Origin: Lysobacteraceae bacterium
GTDB lineage: Bacteria; Pseudomonadota; Gammaproteobacteria; Xanthomonadales; Xanthomonadaceae
Direction: 5' to 3'
NCBI GenBank assembly: GCA_017990865.1
Contig: JAGNNB010000146.1
Coordinates: 1 to 7,404, forward strand
Length of the DNA: 7,404 nt
The position numbers and the translations under genes are program-made. Below, piece after piece: positions 5,022-7,404 of this stretch (its first letter is position 1; every line of letters begins with the position of its first letter). The notes below the pieces were generated by a model. It did no database searches and was not told the DNA's origin. It worked only from the letters and a program-made list of their open reading frames with translations.

Positions 5022-6044
5022 ATGGGCAAGACCGCCTTTACCGATCCTGCCGCTGTCGACGCCTGGGACCTCTGGTTCCGGTGGCGCGACGGCGCGCGTC
5101 TGCGCGATCTGACGATCGACGCTACCTGGGAACGCGTGGCGCATGCGGTCGCCGGTGCGAGGGACTCCAACGCGGCGATGTGGGCGCAACGTTACGCGGA
5201 TGCGTTCTCGAAATGGCAAGTGTTGCCGAGCGAGCGCTTGCTCCGAGACGCCGGTACCGGCGCCGGCACGACAGCAGCGACGACCCCGCCGCAGGCGGCA
5301 TTGAACGTCGCCGCGTTCGTACGCCAATCCCGCGGTACGGCGACGCGCTTCGACCGCGACGAATTCCTGCGCGTGTGCGGGCTGGCCGTGCGCTTCCTCG
5401 ACGACGCCTTGCTGGCTTCCGCGGGCCATGCCGCGAGCGGACTGCAGATCGGACTGTTCGGCATGGCCGATGCGTTGTCGCAGTTGGACTGCGGCTACGT
5501 CGGCGAAGCGGCCACTGCGCAAGCGCGCGAGATCGCGGCGGCGTTCGCCGAAGGTTGTTTGCTCGGCGATCTGTCGTTGGCGCGGGAACGCGGCGGGAAT
5601 GCGGTGGACGGCAAGCGCTGGGGCCCGCGTTTTCGCGCGCGCGGACTCGGCGGCGAGATTCTGGCAGACGCACGGCGCTACGGCATGCGCTACTCGCGAT
5701 TGACCGCGATCGGTTCGCAACCACGCATCGCGCTGTTGACCAACAACGCCGCCGATGCGCTGGATCCGGCCGTGCGCACGAACGCGCACGAGCGTTCGTC
5801 CGCCGCGCGCTGGCGCGACCTTGGGCTCGACCGGATGGCGCCGCGCATGGCGCAGATCGCGCAACTGGAATTACGCGCGGCGATCCAACCCTGGATCGAT
5901 CGTCCGATCGACACGCCGCTGCTCGCCCTGCGCGAGCCGGACGAAGCGATTCGCACGGAATGCGCTGCGCTGGCGCAGACATTGGCGCTCAAACTGCCGC
6001 GCTGGCGACTGCCCGACATCGCGTCCGCTGTGCGCGTGGCGTAA
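5022..6044 (+). CDS. Ribonucleotide reductase large-subunit-like protein lacking the catalytic centre
   Basis: The protein has 340 residues, roughly half a class I or II RNR large chain. Residues 14-79 (AWDLWFRWR to RDAGTG) resemble the RNR N-terminal region leading to the conserved GT. Residues 93-128 (LNVAAFV, then FDRDEFLRVCGLAVRFLDDAL) resemble the later NLaaFV and AVRFLDN segments. Residues 140-191 (LQIGLFGMADAL to LARERG) match the RNR segment GVMGLADAL to ELAKERG, and 227-249 (LTAIGSQPRIALLTNNAADALDP) corresponds to TIAPTGTIS followed by SSGIEP. The block between GT (80) and LNVAAFV (93), where real enzymes carry the thiyl-radical cysteine and active-site Asn/Glu, is essentially absent. 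The PTGTIS phosphate loop is degraded. Cysteines are only C119, C157, C179 and C314. I infer an enzyme-dead relative, possibly regulatory or structural. The frame is intact, so it is not a decaying pseudogene. The start is the first ATG; no clear ribosome binding site precedes it. A perfect FNR-type box lies upstream. Confidence 0.68.
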   Translation: MGKTAFTDPAAVDAWDLWFRWRDGARLRDLTIDATWERVAHAVAGARDSNAAMWAQRYADAFSKWQVLPSERLLRDAGTGAGTTAATTPPQAALNVAAFVRQSRGTATRFDRDEFLRVCGLAVRFLDDALLASAGHAASGLQIGLFGMADALSQLDCGYVGEAATAQAREIAAAFAEGCLLGDLSLARERGGNAVDGKRWGPRFRARGLGGEILADARRYGMRYSRLTAIGSQPRIALLTNNAADALDPAVRTNAHERSSAARWRDLGLDRMAPRMAQIAQLELRAAIQPWIDRPIDTPLLALREPDEAIRTECAALAQTLALKLPRWRLPDIASAVRVA

Positions 6045-6251
6045 TTCGCCTGGCGTGCGTCGCGAGGCGCCGCGAGGTTTCGGCGCGTCGTTCGCGAATG
6101 GCGCCCCGCATGAACATCGGCGCATGGAATTTCGCCGCGTTGACGCGGGTCAATACGATCGCCCTCGGATTCGCGGCGAAGTAAGCCTAGCGCAACGAGC
6201 GCATCGCGCTTCGTTCGAGCGCCTCATGCGTCATCCGCGAAGGAGCCTCTC

Positions 6252-7025
6252 ATGCAACGAGTCCGCGAGAAAGTCTGCATCGTCACCGGCGCCGCGCTCG
6301 GCATCGGTCGCGCCTGCTGCGAACGTTTGGCCGATGAAGGCGCGACGATCGCGCTGTTCGACGTGTTGGATGCCGAAGGCGAAGCGCTCGCCGTCGCGCT
6401 GCGCGACCGCGGCGTGCGGGCCGCGTATTGGCATGTCGATGTCGCCGACGAAACCGCCGTACGCGCGGCGACCAACGCGGTCGTCGAGCGCTTCGGCGCA
6501 CTGCACGCGCTGGTGAACAACGCCGGCATCTCCGGTTCCACCAAGCTCACCCACGAAATCACCGAAGCCGAATGGGACCGGGTGCAGGCGGTGAACGTCA
6601 AAGGCGTGCTTTTCTGCAACAAGCATGCGATCCCGCATCTGAAAGCCGCGGGCGGCGGCAGCATCGTCAATCTCTCGTCGATCTACGGGTTGGTCGGCGC
6701 GCCCGACGTGCCCGCGTACCACGCCTCGAAAGGCGCGGTGAGATTGATGAGCAAAACCGATGCGATGATCTACGCGCCGGATCGCATTCGCGTGAATTCG
6801 GTGCATCCGGGTTACATCTGGACGCCGATGGTCGAACATCATCTGCGCGCCAGCGGCGCGACCGATCTGGACGCCGCGCGGCGCGATGTCGGTCGGTTGC
6901 ACCCGCTCGGGACAATGGGCGAACCGGACGATATCGCCTGGGGTGTGGTGTACTTGGTTTCCGACGAATCGAAATTCGTCACCGGCTCGGAGTTGACCAT
7001 CGATGGCGGCTACACCGCGCGTTGA
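6252..7025 (+). CDS. Classical short-chain dehydrogenase/reductase, probably NAD(H)-dependent
   Basis: The protein has 257 residues, standard for a classical SDR with one Rossmann domain. The cofactor motif TGAALGIG is at 12-19. D37 ends the second strand (LFDV), which favours NAD(H) over NADP(H). D63 contacts the adenine, NNAG is at 89-92, and the catalytic tetrad is N115 (AVNVKG), S143 (NLSS), Y156 and K160 (YHASK). HPG at 185-187 and the C-terminal TGSELTIDGGYTAR complete the family pattern. It should oxidise an alcohol or reduce a ketone in the cytoplasm; the substrate cannot be read from the sequence. The start is well supported by AAGGAG at 6240-6245, six bases before the ATG, the strongest ribosome binding site in the window. 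It follows the RNR-like gene after a 207-nt gap without a convincing terminator, so joint transcription is possible but not shown. Confidence 0.94.
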   Translation: MQRVREKVCIVTGAALGIGRACCERLADEGATIALFDVLDAEGEALAVALRDRGVRAAYWHVDVADETAVRAATNAVVERFGALHALVNNAGISGSTKLTHEITEAEWDRVQAVNVKGVLFCNKHAIPHLKAAGGGSIVNLSSIYGLVGAPDVPAYHASKGAVRLMSKTDAMIYAPDRIRVNSVHPGYIWTPMVEHHLRASGATDLDAARRDVGRLHPLGTMGEPDDIAWGVVYLVSDESKFVTGSELTIDGGYTAR

Positions 7026-7075
7026 ACCGGCGACATCGAAAACGCATGCGCACGCCTGCGGTCTCGGGCACGCGC

Positions 7076-7105
7076 GCGGCATGCTTTTAAGCGGCATGCT
7101 TTTAA
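7076..7105 (+). repeat. Exact 15-bp tandem duplication over the transpeptidase start codon
   Basis: GCGGCATGCTTTTAA occurs twice in direct succession, at 7076-7090 and 7091-7105. Each copy contains an ATG in the transpeptidase frame (7081 and 7096). Because the unit is five codons long, the duplication keeps frame and gives the N-terminus MLLSGMLLIC. It looks like a recent slippage event. Confidence 0.85.
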
Positions 7106-7404
7106 TCTGCGGCCTGTTGTTGTGCTGTTCGTTCGCTGTCGCATCGGCGTTCGCGCAAACGCCGGTCGCGACCGAACGCAAAACGGTGCCGCCGCCTAAC
7201 GTACTCCCGAAACCGCCGCCGAATCCGCCATCGATCGAATTGCGCGCGGGCGAGTATCTGTGGATGCCGCAGCTCGCGCCGAAAGGTCCGGTGGTGATCG
7301 TGGTGAGTCTGCCCGAACAACTCGCGTACGTGTATCGCAACGGCGTGCGCATCGCGATTTCGACGGTCAGCACCGGCAAACGCGGCTACGAAACGCCGAC
7401 CGGC
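7081..7404 (+). CDS. L,D-transpeptidase (YkuD family), N-terminal part, runs off the right edge
   Basis: This frame stays open to the window end, giving 108 residues. Residues 1-25 form a signal peptide (MLLSGMLLICGLLLCCSFAV with a probable cleavage at ASAFA before QTP), so the product is exported. A proline-rich linker follows (VPPPNVLPKPPPNPP). Then comes the start of a YkuD domain: PVVIVVSLPEQLAYVYRNGV and the STVSTGKRGYETPTG segment, typical of enzymes that crosslink peptidoglycan stem peptides or attach lipoproteins to them. The catalytic His and Cys motif would lie beyond the window. The start is either 7081 or 7096, because a 15-bp duplication repeats the ATG. Neither has a good ribosome binding site; the shorter form would still keep a usable signal peptide. 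The gene begins 55 nt after the dehydrogenase stop. Confidence 0.85.
   Translation, partial: MLLSGMLLICGLLLCCSFAVASAFAQTPVATERKTVPPPNVLPKPPPNPPSIELRAGEYLWMPQLAPKGPVVIVVSLPEQLAYVYRNGVRIAISTVSTGKRGYETPTG

Noticed and set aside
6067..6086. GCGCCG/CGGCGC hairpin after the RNR-like gene
   Set aside because: The 6-bp stem with an 8-nt loop and no T-run is expected often by chance in DNA this GC-rich; I did not call it a terminator.
6098..6184. 28-codon open frame in the gap before the dehydrogenase
   Set aside because: It lacks a ribosome binding site and any recognisable motif. It may be a real small protein, but nothing supports it.
6231..7379. Minus-strand open frame (382 codons) opposite the dehydrogenase and transpeptidase
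   Set aside because: Both plus-strand genes are unmistakable by motif. The antisense product has no recognisable feature and crosses two genes and the gap between them.

Overview
The window is high-GC DNA with the strong G/C third-position bias of a GC-rich gammaproteobacterium. The protein styles (PAS-GAF hybrid kinase, Crp/Fnr regulator, proline-linked YkuD transpeptidase) resemble Xanthomonadaceae such as Lysobacter or Luteimonas. That placement is inferred from protein character, not from a marker gene. I see no tRNA, rRNA, CRISPR array, insertion sequence or phage gene.

Left part (1-1021): the 3' end of an unrecognised plus-strand gene converges on a small secreted-protein gene on the minus strand. 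Both stop codons lie inside one 18-bp palindrome. A 325-nt gap then holds the divergent promoters of the secreted-protein gene and of a signalling operon.

Signalling operon (1022-3785, plus): an OmpR/PhoB-type response regulator is followed 7 nt later by a soluble hybrid histidine kinase (PAS, GAF, HisKA, HATPase, REC). They very probably form a two-component pair that senses a cytoplasmic signal.

Redox-type regulatory unit (3786-6044): a Crp/Fnr-family regulator lies on the minus strand, convergent with the kinase. Divergent from it is a gene resembling the large subunit of ribonucleotide reductase (RNR), but lacking the catalytic middle. Between them is a perfect FNR/ANR-type palindrome, TTGAT-CCCC-ATCAA. 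The regulator has an FNR-like recognition helix but none of the FNR iron-sulfur cysteines. This unit is the most interesting part of the window: an apparently enzyme-dead RNR relative that looks as if it sits under oxygen- or redox-type control.

Right part (6045-7404): a classical NAD-type short-chain dehydrogenase with a strong ribosome binding site, then the start of a secreted L,D-transpeptidase that runs off the window. The transpeptidase start region carries an exact 15-bp tandem duplication that doubles the start codon.
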